Shown here: in pieces, positions 8,814 to 16,463 of the stretch
How positions within the stretch are numbered: position 1 is the stretch's first letter
How the letters are laid out: every line of letters begins with the position of its first letter
Origin: an uncultured Eubacteriales bacterium
GTDB lineage: Bacteria > Bacillota > Clostridia > Christensenellales > Aristaeellaceae
NCBI GenBank assembly: GCA_902773895.1
Contig: CACYGB010000022.1
Location: 1-42,950, forward strand
Direction: 5' to 3'
DNA: 42,950 bases
Notes under the pieces: model-generated
Seen by the model: the letters and a program-made list of their open reading frames with translations, nothing else
What the model was told of the DNA's origin: nothing
The model's database searches: none
Program-made: the position numbers and the translations under genes

Positions 8814-9332
8814 TTATTTATCATTCTTGAAAATATTCCTTGCGCCCAGAAAATAGTTTGCGCCGCTCCATACGGTCATCGCGGCCATCAGGCAGGACAG
8901 CGCCAGCGTGATCCAGTGCCCCTGGGCCAACAGCATGCCGCACAGGATGCAGGCAAACTGCAGGTTGGTTTTGATTTTGCCCAGCCAGCCGGCGGCGATC
9001 ACGCTGCCCTTGCCCACGGCCACCAGCCGCAGCCCGTCCACCATCAATTCCCGGGCCGCCACGATGCACACCGCCCACGCGGGCAGCCGCCCGTCGGCGC
9101 ACAGGAAAATCATGGCGGTCAGCACCAGGATCTTGTCCGCCACCGGGTCGGCAAATTTGCCGAACACCGTGACCAGGTTGTTTTTCCTGGCGATATAGCC
9201 ATCCAAAAAATCGGTGGCCGCCGCCAGGGCGAACACCACCGCTGCCAGAACCGGCTGATGAAGCGCCCACAAAAGCAGGCAAACGGGAATCAGCGCAATG
9301 CGCAGCAAGGTCAGTTTATTGGGAAGATTCAT
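8814..9332 (-). CDS. pgsA: CDP-diacylglycerol--glycerol-3-phosphate 3-phosphatidyltransferase
   Basis: Membrane enzyme making phosphatidylglycerophosphate from CDP-diacylglycerol and glycerol 3-phosphate, the committed step to phosphatidylglycerol. The CDP-alcohol phosphotransferase motif is complete: D41, D44-G45, A48-R49, G58, D62 and D66. Length 172 residues, slightly short of the usual 180-200, with several membrane segments. The start ATG is preceded by GAGGGTGAC. It lies 12 bases after the J-domain gene and before the AT-rich zinc-ribbon gene, in the murA-to-recA run. Confidence 0.94.
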   Translation of the reverse strand: MNLPNKLTLLRIALIPVCLLLWALHQPVLAAVVFALAAATDFLDGYIARKNNLVTVFGKFADPVADKILVLTAMIFLCADGRLPAWAVCIVAARELMVDGLRLVAVGKGSVIAAGWLGKIKTNLQFACILCGMLLAQGHWITLALSCLMAAMTVWSGANYFLGARNIFKNDK

Positions 9333-9344
9333 GGTTTGTCACCC

Positions 9345-9872
9345 TCACATCTTTTTCCGGGGATGCAGGATGCCGTCGGCCCAGTCCATCACCCGGTAGG
9401 GCAGCTTTTGATGCTTTTTCACCGCCAGCGCCGCTTCCAGCGCGCCCCGGCGGTACTCGTTGTTTTCCGGGTTCAGGCGCACGGCCTCCCGGAAGGACTG
9501 ATGGGCGGAGGCAAACTGCCGCATGTCCATCATCAGCTGGCCCTGAATAAAGTACCATTCGTCGTCCTTGGTTTCGGCCCGGCCCAGCTGCAGCAGGGCG
9601 GATTCATAGCGGCCCTGCTCCATCAGCTTCCGGGCGATGGACTTGGCCTGGTCCGCCGGCACCGCGTGGTACCCTACCTGCCGTCCGGCGGACAGGCGCA
9701 GGGCCTCCTCATACGCCAGGTTCAGGCGGATCATTTCCTCCTGGGCCTTCTGCTGCGCTTCCCGGTCCACAAACTGATCGGGATGGCAGGCCTTGACCCG
9801 GGTGCGGTACGCCTGGTGCACCTGCTGCTGATCGGCGTCCACCGACAGGCCCAATACTTCAAACGCGTTCAA
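9345..9872 (-). CDS. J-domain protein with TPR-like C-terminus
   Basis: A 175-residue protein. Residues 1-60 form a J domain with the essential HPD at 30-32 (KACHPDQF), which would stimulate a DnaK partner. The C-terminal half (about 85-155) reads as two or three TPR-like helical repeats (GRYESALLQLGRAE, RQFASAHQSFREAVRLNPEN). It lacks the Gly/Phe and zinc-finger parts of DnaJ, so it is a type III J protein with its own client. The only start that fits is TTG at 9872, with GAGGAA 8 bases upstream; the in-frame lead offers no ATG. It lies between murA (21-base gap) and pgsA (12-base gap). Confidence 0.82.
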   Translation of the reverse strand: MNAFEVLGLSVDADQQQVHQAYRTRVKACHPDQFVDREAQQKAQEEMIRLNLAYEEALRLSAGRQVGYHAVPADQAKSIARKLMEQGRYESALLQLGRAETKDDEWYFIQGQLMMDMRQFASAHQSFREAVRLNPENNEYRRGALEAALAVKKHQKLPYRVMDWADGILHPRKKM

Positions 9873-9893
9873 AAAAGCATTCCTCGCAATCCA

Positions 9894-11180
9894 TCACTCA
9901 AGGTTGGAACGAACCGGCTCCACGGACTCCCGGCGGATGTCCGCCCCCAGCGCCCGCAGTTTTTCTTCAATATGCTCATAACCCCGTTCGATATACCCGG
10001 GCTCGTAAATTTCGGTGGTGCCCTTGGCCATCAGGCCCGCGATCACCAGCGCCGCGCCGGCCCGCAGGTCCGTGGCGGTAACAGGAGCGCCGTACAATTC
10101 CGGCACGCCTTCAATCAGGGCCGTCTGGTCCAGGATACGCACATGGGCGCCCATGCGCTGCATTTCGTTCAGATGCTTGAAGCGGGATTCAAAAATCGTT
10201 TCGATCACCACCGAATCCCCGGTGGCCCGGGTCAGCAGCGCGCTCATGGGCTGCTGCAGGTCGGTGGGAAAGCCTGGGTATTCCTGGGTTTTGATGTTCA
10301 CGGCCCGGTGGCCCCGCACGGTGCGCACGCGGATGGCGTCGTCCATATCGCTGACCGCCACGCCCATTTCCAGCAGCTTGGCCGTCAGCGATTCCATGTG
10401 GGCCGGGATGCAGCCCCGGATCACCACGTCGCCCCGGGTGGCCGCCGCGGCGATCATCAGCGTGCCCGTTTCGATCTGGTCGGGAATCACGGTGTACATG
10501 CTGCCGTGCAGGTAGCTTTGGCCGGTAATACGAATGGTGTCCGTGCCGGCGCCGCGCACCCGGCAGCCCATGGAGTTGAGGAAGTTGGCCAGGTCCACCA
10601 CATGGGGTTCCCTGGCGGCGTTGTAGAGCACCGTGGTGCCCTCCGCCTTGGCGGCCGCCAGCATGGCGTTGATGGTGCCGCCCACGGTGATGCGGTCAAA
10701 GTACACCGGCGCGCCCACCATATGCCCCCGGGCGGAAATCATGGCGCCCCGCTCCTCCACCTGGGCGCCCATGGCCCGGAACGCCTTCAAATGCTGGTCC
10801 ACCGGCCTGGCACCGATGGAGCAGCCGCCGGGGTAGCCCACTTCCGCCTCGCCGCAGCGGCCCAGCAGCGCGCCCAGCATGTAGTAGCTGGCCCGCATCC
10901 GCTGGCTCTGCTTATAGGAAACATGGCAGCTGGCCAGCCCCCGGGGATCCACCTTCATCCGCCGGGCGGCGGGATCGTACTCCACCTGGGCACCCAGTTC
11001 CCGCATGATGTCCACCAGCACGTGCACATCCTCGATGTCGGGCAGGTTTTCCAGAACACATTCCTCGTCCGACAGCAGCGTGGCTGAAATGACCGCCACC
11101 GATGTATTCTTTCCGCCGGAAACGGACGTTTCCCCGATCAGCGGGATCCCGCCCGTTATAAGCAGCTTGTAGGCATCCAT
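9894..11180 (-). CDS. murA: UDP-N-acetylglucosamine 1-carboxyvinyltransferase
   Basis: MurA adds enolpyruvate from PEP to UDP-GlcNAc, the first committed step of peptidoglycan synthesis, in the cytoplasm. The protein is 428 residues, the normal length. The substrate-binding GGKN is at 22-25 and the active-site Cys120 is seen in GGCSIGARPVD, the fosfomycin target cysteine. The ATG at 11180 has GAGGAGG 10 bases upstream; a further in-frame start at 11210 lies upstream of that site and is unlikely. A strong promoter lies just ahead, making murA the likely first gene of the run down to recA. Confidence 0.96.
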   Translation of the reverse strand: MDAYKLLITGGIPLIGETSVSGGKNTSVAVISATLLSDEECVLENLPDIEDVHVLVDIMRELGAQVEYDPAARRMKVDPRGLASCHVSYKQSQRMRASYYMLGALLGRCGEAEVGYPGGCSIGARPVDQHLKAFRAMGAQVEERGAMISARGHMVGAPVYFDRITVGGTINAMLAAAKAEGTTVLYNAAREPHVVDLANFLNSMGCRVRGAGTDTIRITGQSYLHGSMYTVIPDQIETGTLMIAAAATRGDVVIRGCIPAHMESLTAKLLEMGVAVSDMDDAIRVRTVRGHRAVNIKTQEYPGFPTDLQQPMSALLTRATGDSVVIETIFESRFKHLNEMQRMGAHVRILDQTALIEGVPELYGAPVTATDLRAGAALVIAGLMAKGTTEIYEPGYIERGYEHIEEKLRALGADIRRESVEPVRSNLE

Positions 11181-11233
11181 CCGGCCGTTTCCTCCTCGCG
11201 CGCAAAGCAAATCAAAAATAGGTTACCATTATT

Positions 11234-11262
11234 AGTATATCATAGGACAGGCGTTTTGTTAA
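11234..11262 (-). promoter_or_regulatory. Promoter of the murA operon
   Basis: Read on the minus strand: TTAACA (11262-11257), a 17-base spacer and TATACT (11239-11234), about 54 bases before the murA start. Confidence 0.78.
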
Positions 11263-11312
11263 GCTCTTTTTTCTTTTCCGGACGCCTCCGCGCCGTTCCC
11301 CGGGCACGGAGG

Positions 11313-11346
11313 AAAAAAGGGGCCGCGCCTTCTTCGGCACAGCCCC
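11313..11346 (-). terminator. Terminator after the SigK-like gene
   Basis: On the minus strand an 11-bp stem with two wobble pairs, GGGGC-T-GTGCC against GGCGC-G-GCCCC, encloses GAAGAA and is followed by TTTTTT. It isolates the SigK-like gene from murA downstream. Confidence 0.85.
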
Positions 11347-11393
11347 GGCTCCCGCGCATCTTCCTTCTTTCGGACCGCAAGGCGCACTCCCCT

Positions 11394-11633
11394 TCACGTC
11401 ATACCGCGCCGCAGCGTTTCCACGGCCCGTTTTTCAATGCGGGAAATGTACGAACGGCTGATGCCCAGGACGGTGGCCACCTCGTGCTGCGGGTGCGCCT
11501 TGCCGTCCAGCATCCCGTAACGCATTTCGATCACCACGCGCTCCTTCCGGGGCATGGTGCGGATCAGGCCGCCGGACACCATCCCGAAGAAAAACAGCGC
11601 GTCCCGGATCAGCCAATAAATCCATTCCAGCAT
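11394..11633 (-). CDS. Mini SigK-like protein: hydrophobic N-terminus plus sigma region 4
   Basis: A 79-residue protein. Residues 1-22 are hydrophobic (WLIRDALFFFGMVSGG), like the membrane-binding pro-sequence of sporulation factor SigK. Residues about 27-78 are a clean sigma-70 region 4 helix-turn-helix (ERVVIEMRYG, then EVATVLGISRSYISRIEK), again closest in style to SigK/SigE. Regions 1.2, 2 and 3, some 150 residues in normal SigK, are absent. The ATG at 11633 has GGAGGTGG 8 bases upstream and the gene has its own terminator, so it looks expressed rather than dead. It could bind a -35 element or the core enzyme flap, but cannot be a complete sigma factor. The SigK origin is my inference from motif resemblance. 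Confidence 0.75.
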   Translation of the reverse strand: MLEWIYWLIRDALFFFGMVSGGLIRTMPRKERVVIEMRYGMLDGKAHPQHEVATVLGISRSYISRIEKRAVETLRRGMT

Positions 11634-11685
11634 GACGGCAACCACCTCCGTCCTCAATATATGCGGAAAGAACGCGCAAAAACAG

Positions 11686-11726
11686 AAAAAACCGGCGCTT
11701 CCCGCACGGAATACGGGAAACGCCGG
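11686..11726 (-). terminator. Terminator after the SGNH hydrolase gene
   Basis: Minus strand: a 13-bp stem with one wobble, CCGGCGTTTCCCG (11726-11714) with CGGGAAGCGCCGG (11704-11692), followed by TTTTTT. It begins 34 bases after the SGNH hydrolase stop. Confidence 0.9.
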
Positions 11727-11760
11727 AAAATCGCCTCCGGGCAGATGCTTTCGTGCCGGG

Positions 11761-12513
11761 TCAGGGCTTCCACAAGCCCTGGTCGTACTGGGCCTGGGCA
11801 TACTCCAGCAGGGCGTCCACCCACAGCTTCAGGCCCTTGGCGTTCAGGTGGCAGCGGCCGTCGCTGGAATACTGGGTATAGAGGAAGCCTTCCTCGTCCT
11901 TCAGGCGGGTGGCGATGTCGATGAAGGGCACCTGTTCCTCCCGGCACATTTTTTCCAGCGCCGCGTTGTATTCGTCCCACAATTGCTGGTAGTGCTTTCT
12001 GCCGGAAAAGCGCTTGGTCACCGGGGTCAGGGAAAAGAAAATGATCTCCGTTTCAGGGGAGTACCTTTGGTTCAGCTCCACGATGCGCTTGGCGTTGTGC
12101 ACCCCCTGCTCGATGTTTTCCCCCACGTAGTCGTTGAGCCCCAGCAGCACCATGGCCCGGCGGGGCTTCATTTTTTCCAGGATCCGGCACAGGGGCATTT
12201 CCGTGCCCTGATAGGTCAGGTTAACGCCGCTCTTGGCCAGGCTGTTGCGGCTGGCCCGGTACAGGGACAGGCTCTGGGCGGCCACGAACTTCACGCCGGC
12301 AAAGTAGCCGGAATCCTTTTTCCGCTGGGTTTTCATATAGGAATTCAGCTGCCGGGTGATGGAATCGCCCACGAATACGGAGTTGTCATAAAAAGACATG
12401 AGCTGTTCCTGAGTCAGCTGTTCCCGGGGCAGTTCTTCCCCCAGGGCGCCCTGCAGCAGAACCAGCAGCAGAACCAGCGGCAGCCAGCATTTCCAATGTT
12501 TTTTCATCTTCAT
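11761..12513 (-). CDS. Exported SGNH/GDSL-family hydrolase
   Basis: A 250-residue exported esterase-like protein. A Lys-rich start and hydrophobic core (residues 10-25, ending ALG) form a signal peptide. The SGNH blocks are visible: nucleophile Ser51 in GDSIT, the oxyanion GLND at 125-128, and D218 with H222 in the final block. Family members deacylate lipids, polysaccharides or peptidoglycan; the substrate here is unknown. The start ATG has AAAGGGGA upstream. It stands alone between a terminator and the RNA methyltransferase gene. Confidence 0.87.
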   Translation of the reverse strand: MKMKKHWKCWLPLVLLLVLLQGALGEELPREQLTQEQLMSFYDNSVFVGDSITRQLNSYMKTQRKKDSGYFAGVKFVAAQSLSLYRASRNSLAKSGVNLTYQGTEMPLCRILEKMKPRRAMVLLGLNDYVGENIEQGVHNAKRIVELNQRYSPETEIIFFSLTPVTKRFSGRKHYQQLWDEYNAALEKMCREEQVPFIDIATRLKDEEGFLYTQYSSDGRCHLNAKGLKLWVDALLEYAQAQYDQGLWKP

Positions 12514-12545
12514 CCGATCCCCTTTGTGTGTTTGTGTGCCCTTTT

Positions 12546-12574
12546 ATTATACACGGTTTTGCGTTTCCTGGCCA
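12546..12574 (-). promoter_or_regulatory. Likely promoter of the SGNH hydrolase gene
   Basis: Minus strand: TATAAT at 12551-12546 with a moderate TGGCCA 17 bases upstream (12574-12569). The -10 overlaps the stop codon of the upstream RNA methyltransferase gene. Confidence 0.5.
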
Positions 12575-13383
12575 CTGGTTCTTTTCTCCCGCAGCTGCCA
12601 GAAAGCGACGGCGGCCGCAGCGGCCACGTTCAAAGAGTCGATCCCCGGGGCCATGGGAATTTTTACAACATAGTCGCACCGGGCGATGGTTTCCTCCCTT
12701 AGGCCCGTGTCCTCCGTGCCCAGGCACACAGCCAGCTTTTCCGCCTCCTGCAGCCGGGGGTCGTCCAGCGTCAGGCAATCATCGCGCAGCGCCATGCCCA
12801 GGACGGTGAAGCCGCTGTTTTTCAGCAGCGGCAGGGCGCCGTCCGGCCCGGTGCGGGCCCAGGGAACGCTGAAAATGGCGCCCATGCACACCCGCACGGC
12901 CCTGCGGTGCCATGGATCGCAGCAATCCGGCGAAAGCAGGATGGCGTCAAAGCCCAGGGCGGCGGCAGAGCGGAAAATGGCGCCCACGTTGCTGGGCTCG
13001 GTAATGCCCTCCAGGCACGCCACGCGCCGGGCGGAGGGCAGCACCTCCTCCGGCGTTTTTTCCCGGGGCCGGCGCAGGGCGCACAGCACCCAGGTGCGCT
13101 GGAGACGGAAGCCCGTCAGGGCGGCCAGCGCTTCATCCTCCCCCGTATAAACGGGGATGTCCCCGCAGCGGCGGATGATCTGCGCGCCCAGGCCGGCGAT
13201 GAATTTGCGCCGCATCAGCAGGGCCACCGGCTCGTACCCCGCGTCCAGCGCGGTGTGCACCACCTTGGGCCCTTCGGCGATCAGGATGCCTTTTTCCGGC
13301 TCCTGCCGGCTGCGCAGCTGGGCGTCCGTCAAGCGGAAAAACACGTCCGGGGCGTTGGTATCCGTCAGTTCGATGACGGGCAT
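12547..13383 (-). CDS. SpoU/TrmH-family RNA methyltransferase
   Basis: SAM-dependent RNA 2'-O-ribose methyltransferase of the SPOUT class, 278 residues. An N-terminal RNA-binding part (about 1-110, with ILIAEGPKVV) precedes the knotted catalytic domain. The three SpoU motifs are present: SNVGAIFRSA (131-140), LGTEDTGL (221-228) and IPMAPGIDSLNV (242-253). ATG 13383 is chosen since AAGGAGAT lies just upstream; longer in-frame starts reach into the promoter. Target (rRNA or tRNA) cannot be told from sequence. It has its own promoter, back to back with that of peptidase T. Confidence 0.9.
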   Translation of the reverse strand: MPVIELTDTNAPDVFFRLTDAQLRSRQEPEKGILIAEGPKVVHTALDAGYEPVALLMRRKFIAGLGAQIIRRCGDIPVYTGEDEALAALTGFRLQRTWVLCALRRPREKTPEEVLPSARRVACLEGITEPSNVGAIFRSAAALGFDAILLSPDCCDPWHRRAVRVCMGAIFSVPWARTGPDGALPLLKNSGFTVLGMALRDDCLTLDDPRLQEAEKLAVCLGTEDTGLREETIARCDYVVKIPMAPGIDSLNVAAAAAVAFWQLREKRTSGQETQNRV

Positions 13384-13413
13384 GGGCTCATCTCCTTCTC
13401 TCGGCATAGGCCC

Positions 13414-13442
13414 ATCATACCACGGCCCGGCCCCCGGTTCAA
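13414..13442 (-). promoter_or_regulatory. Promoter of the RNA methyltransferase gene
   Basis: Minus strand: TTGAAC (13442-13437), 17-base spacer, TATGAT (13419-13414), 31 bases before the ATG. Confidence 0.78.
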
Positions 13443-13452
13443 TCCCCCGCGC

Positions 13453-13481
13453 TTGCATTGTGCCTCTTTTTCCCGTATAAT
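13453..13481 (+). promoter_or_regulatory. Promoter of the peptidase T gene
   Basis: TTGCAT (13453-13458), 17-base spacer, perfect TATAAT (13476-13481), 28 bases before the ATG at 13509. Only 10 bases separate it from the divergent -35. Confidence 0.8.
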
Positions 13482-13508
13482 AAAGCCAATGAAAGGAAGC
13501 GATCGAGC

Positions 13509-14714
13509 ATGGATCTGAAAACCCGGTTCCTGACCTATGTGGCCATGGACACCACCAGTGATGAAAGCAGCGACACCTGTCCCTCCAGTGAGCGGCAATG
13601 GGCCCTGGCCCGGCACCTGGAGCAGGAAATGCGCGCCCTGGGCCTGCAGGATGTGCGCCTGGACGAGCACGCCTACGTTTACGGCTTCATTCCCGGAAAC
13701 GACCCTGCCCTGCCCGCCATCGGCCTCATCGCCCACATGGACACGGTGGACGCCGTGCCCGGCTCCCCCATCCATCCGCGCACGATCCATTACACCGGCG
13801 GCGACATCGTGCTGAACGCGGAAAAGGGCATCGTCATGCGGGAAAAGGATTTTGAATCCCTGCAAAAGGACCGGGACAAGGACCTGATCGTCACCGACGG
13901 AACCACCCTGCTTGGCGCCGACGACAAAGCGGGCGTGGCGGAGATCATGACGTTCTGCGAATATGTGCTGGCCCATCCGGAATGCCGGCACGGAAAAATC
14001 TGCGTGGGCTTCACGCCGGACGAAGAAATCGGCCGGGGCGCCGATTTGTTCGACGTGGCGGGCTTTGGCGCCGATTTTGCCTACACCATGGACGGCGGAC
14101 CGGTGGACGAGGTGGAATACGAAAACTTCAACGCCGCGTCCGCGGCGGTCACGGTGCACGGCTTTTCCATCCATCCCGGCAGCGCGAAAAACAAAATGCG
14201 CAACGCCGCCCGCATGGCCATGGAATTCCACGGCATGCTGCCCGTGCACGAGATCCCCGAATGCACGGAGGGCTACGAGGGCTTCTATCACCTGGCCCGC
14301 ATGGAAGGGGAAGAGCAGCAGGCCCGGCTGGTTTACATCATCCGGGATCACGACCGGGACAAGTTTGAACAGAAAAAGGCGCGGATGCAGAAAATCGCCG
14401 CTTACCTGAACGACAAGTACGGCGCGGGCTCCTTCGAACTGGCCCTGCGGGACAGCTACTACAACATGAAGGAGAAGGTGCAGGAAAAGCCGGAGGTCAT
14501 CCAGCGGGCCTTTGACGCCCTGCGGGCATGCGGCCTGACGCCCAAAGCGGTGCCCATCCGCGGCGGCACCGACGGCGCGCGGCTGTCCTTCATGGGGCTG
14601 GTATGCCCCAACCTGGGCACGGGCGGCCGGAATTACCACGGCATTTTCGAATACGCCGTGGTGCAGGAAATGGAAGCCGCGGTGGATATGCTGAAAAAGC
14701 TGATCCTGAAGTAA
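13509..14714 (+). CDS. pepT: Peptidase T (tripeptide aminopeptidase)
   Basis: Cytoplasmic zinc M20B peptidase releasing the N-terminal residue of tripeptides, 401 residues (family about 408). Metal and catalytic residues are visible: H76 and D78 in IAHMDTVD, D138/D139 in GADDKAG, E172-E173 in TPDEEIGRG, and a C-terminal GGRNYHGIFEY segment supplying the last histidine. The family signature GGTDGARLSFMG also fits. ATG 13509 has AAGGAAG upstream. It is a single-gene unit with its own promoter and a bidirectional terminator. Confidence 0.95.
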   Translation: MDLKTRFLTYVAMDTTSDESSDTCPSSERQWALARHLEQEMRALGLQDVRLDEHAYVYGFIPGNDPALPAIGLIAHMDTVDAVPGSPIHPRTIHYTGGDIVLNAEKGIVMREKDFESLQKDRDKDLIVTDGTTLLGADDKAGVAEIMTFCEYVLAHPECRHGKICVGFTPDEEIGRGADLFDVAGFGADFAYTMDGGPVDEVEYENFNAASAAVTVHGFSIHPGSAKNKMRNAARMAMEFHGMLPVHEIPECTEGYEGFYHLARMEGEEQQARLVYIIRDHDRDKFEQKKARMQKIAAYLNDKYGAGSFELALRDSYYNMKEKVQEKPEVIQRAFDALRACGLTPKAVPIRGGTDGARLSFMGLVCPNLGTGGRNYHGIFEYAVVQEMEAAVDMLKKLILK

Positions 14715-14725
14715 AACACACGTAC

Positions 14726-14759
14726 AAAAAACCCCGCTCCTGTATGGAGCGGGGTTTTT
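14726..14759. terminator. Bidirectional terminator between pepT and pfkA
   Basis: ACCCCGCTCC (14731-14740) pairs with GGAGCGGGGT (14746-14755), with A6 on the left and T5 on the right, so it can end both convergent transcripts. Confidence 0.9.
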
Positions 14760-14769
14760 GCGTTTCCCG

Positions 14770-15843
14770 TCAGTCGCCGAAGGAGATGCCCATATCCCGG
14801 GCCACCTGCACCATCTGGTGATCCGCCGGCACCAGCTTGGGCACGCCGGCAATTTCAGACAGCTTGTTATGGGTGATGGTGTTGCCCACCAGCGCCACCG
14901 TGACGCCGTATTCCTCCTGGGCGATAAGCTGGGCAGCGTGGACGCCGAACTGGGTGGCCAGCACCCGGTCGTACGCGCTGGGGGAGCCGCCGCGCTGGAT
15001 GTGGCCGGGAACCACAGCCCGGGCTTCCACGCCCACCAGGTCGGTCAGTTCCTTGGCAATGCGGTTGGCGATGCCGTTGAAGCCGCTTTCGGCCCGGAAG
15101 GCTTCCCGCTCCTTCTTCTTCATCTTGGCTTCCTTCTTGCTCATGGCGCCCTCGGCGGCGGCGATGATGGTGAAGGCTTTCTTGTTCTTGGCCCGCTGCT
15201 CCACGCTCTTGGCCACTTCTTTGATGTCATAGGGGATTTCCGGCAGCAGCACCACGTCGGCGCCGCCGGCCAGGCCGGCATACAGCGTCAGCCAGCCCGC
15301 TTTGTTACCCATGATTTCGATCACCATGGTGCGGCCGTGGCTGGCGGCGGTGGTGTGGATGCGGTCGATCACCTCGGTGGCGATGTCCACGGCGGTGTGG
15401 AAGCCGAAGGTGAAATCGGTGCCGTAAATATCGTTGTCAATGGTCTTGGGCAGGCCGATCACATTCAGGCCTTCTTCGCTGAGCAGGTTGGCCGTTTTGT
15501 GGGTGCCGTTGCCGCCCAGACACACCAGGCAGTCCAGCTTCATTTCATTGTAATGCTTTTTCATGGCGGCCACTTTGTCCACGTTGTCCTCGCCGATCAC
15601 CCGCATGTTCCGGAAGGGCTGCCGGCTGGTGCCCAGGATGGTGCCGCCCAGCGTCAGGATGCCGGAAAACTGGCTGCGCTTCATTTCCTGCCATTCGCCC
15701 TCGATCAGGCCGCGGTAACCGTCCATGATGCCCACGATTTCCGCGTCAAACATTTCGTAGGCCGCCCGGGCCACGCCGCGGATGGTGGCGTTCAGGCCGG
15801 GGCAGTCGCCGCCGCTGGTGAGGATGCCGATTCTGCGTTTCAT
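14770..15843 (-). CDS. pfkA: 6-phosphofructokinase
   Basis: Phosphorylates fructose 6-phosphate to the 1,6-bisphosphate in glycolysis; 357 residues. The nucleotide loop GGDCPGLN is at 11-18. The phosphate-donor site reads GGNGT (110-114) and the catalytic loop PKTIDND (132-138). Compared with E. coli PfkA, the Gly at position 104 that goes with ATP is kept (G113), the neighbouring Asp is Asn (N112), and position 124 is Lys (K133), as in diphosphate-using enzymes. It therefore belongs to the mixed-substrate subgroup and the donor should be measured. AAGGAGG precedes the ATG at 15843. In-frame sequence upstream of it belongs to another gene's shadow. Confidence 0.93.
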   Translation of the reverse strand: MKRRIGILTSGGDCPGLNATIRGVARAAYEMFDAEIVGIMDGYRGLIEGEWQEMKRSQFSGILTLGGTILGTSRQPFRNMRVIGEDNVDKVAAMKKHYNEMKLDCLVCLGGNGTHKTANLLSEEGLNVIGLPKTIDNDIYGTDFTFGFHTAVDIATEVIDRIHTTAASHGRTMVIEIMGNKAGWLTLYAGLAGGADVVLLPEIPYDIKEVAKSVEQRAKNKKAFTIIAAAEGAMSKKEAKMKKKEREAFRAESGFNGIANRIAKELTDLVGVEARAVVPGHIQRGGSPSAYDRVLATQFGVHAAQLIAQEEYGVTVALVGNTITHNKLSEIAGVPKLVPADHQMVQVARDMGISFGD

Positions 15844-15926
15844 GATGAGTTCCTCCTTCAAAAAAATCATTTCAGTGCAATGACATTCAATGGATTCAGC
15901 CTTCCGGCGCGCCCGGAAAAGGCGCC

Positions 15927-16430
15927 TTACCGGGGAAACGTGTACACCCCGTCCAGGAAACCGTTCAGGAACGCCGCGGCCAGGCTGCCGGGCTTGATGG
16001 CGCGCCGTCCCTCCTCCAGGGGAAACCAGCGCCAGGCGTCCACCTCCCGGTTGGGATGGGCGTCCCCGTCGTCCGCCACCGCGGTGAAATTCAGCATCAG
16101 GGTGTTGCTGGGGGCAAAATAATGGCTGCGGTTGAAGCGCACGTCCCGGGCCTCCAGCCCCAGTTCCTCCCGGATCTCCCGGCGCACCGCGTCCTCCGCG
16201 TCCTCCCCCTTGTTCACATACCCGGCGCAGAGGATGTAAAAGGGCCTGCCGTATTGCTGGATCAGCAGGGTCTTTGTCCTGTCGGGGTTCAGGATCACCG
16301 TGCTGACCGCGGTGCTGAAAACGGGGAACCGCCAGTCTCCGCATCCGTCGCACCAGGGAATATCGCCTTCCGTTTCATGGCGCTTCAGACGCAGCCGGGC
16401 GCCGCAGTGCATGCAGTAATTCATGTCCAT
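15927..16430 (-). CDS. Nudix hydrolase with N-terminal zinc ribbon
   Basis: A 167-residue protein. A small zinc ribbon (Cys6/Cys9, Cys27/Cys30) leads into a Nudix domain whose box runs from G70 to L92 (G-x5-E-x7-REIREELGL), which coordinates the metal for cleaving X-linked nucleoside diphosphates. The layout resembles NADH pyrophosphatase NudC, but without its longer N-terminal domain, so the substrate is open. AAAGGA precedes the ATG. It follows the HerA-like gene by 33 bases. Confidence 0.88.
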   Translation of the reverse strand: MDMNYCMHCGARLRLKRHETEGDIPWCDGCGDWRFPVFSTAVSTVILNPDRTKTLLIQQYGRPFYILCAGYVNKGEDAEDAVRREIREELGLEARDVRFNRSHYFAPSNTLMLNFTAVADDGDAHPNREVDAWRWFPLEEGRRAIKPGSLAAAFLNGFLDGVYTFPR

Positions 16431-16463
16431 TTTTGTTTCCTTTCCCGCGGACGAACGGCCGCC

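Noticed and set aside
8775..11087. Long plus-strand frame over pgsA and murA
   Set aside because: Shadow of genuine minus-strand genes with motif evidence.
11212..11397. Small open frame upstream of murA
   Set aside because: It runs through the SigK-like terminator and the murA promoter; no ribosome site.
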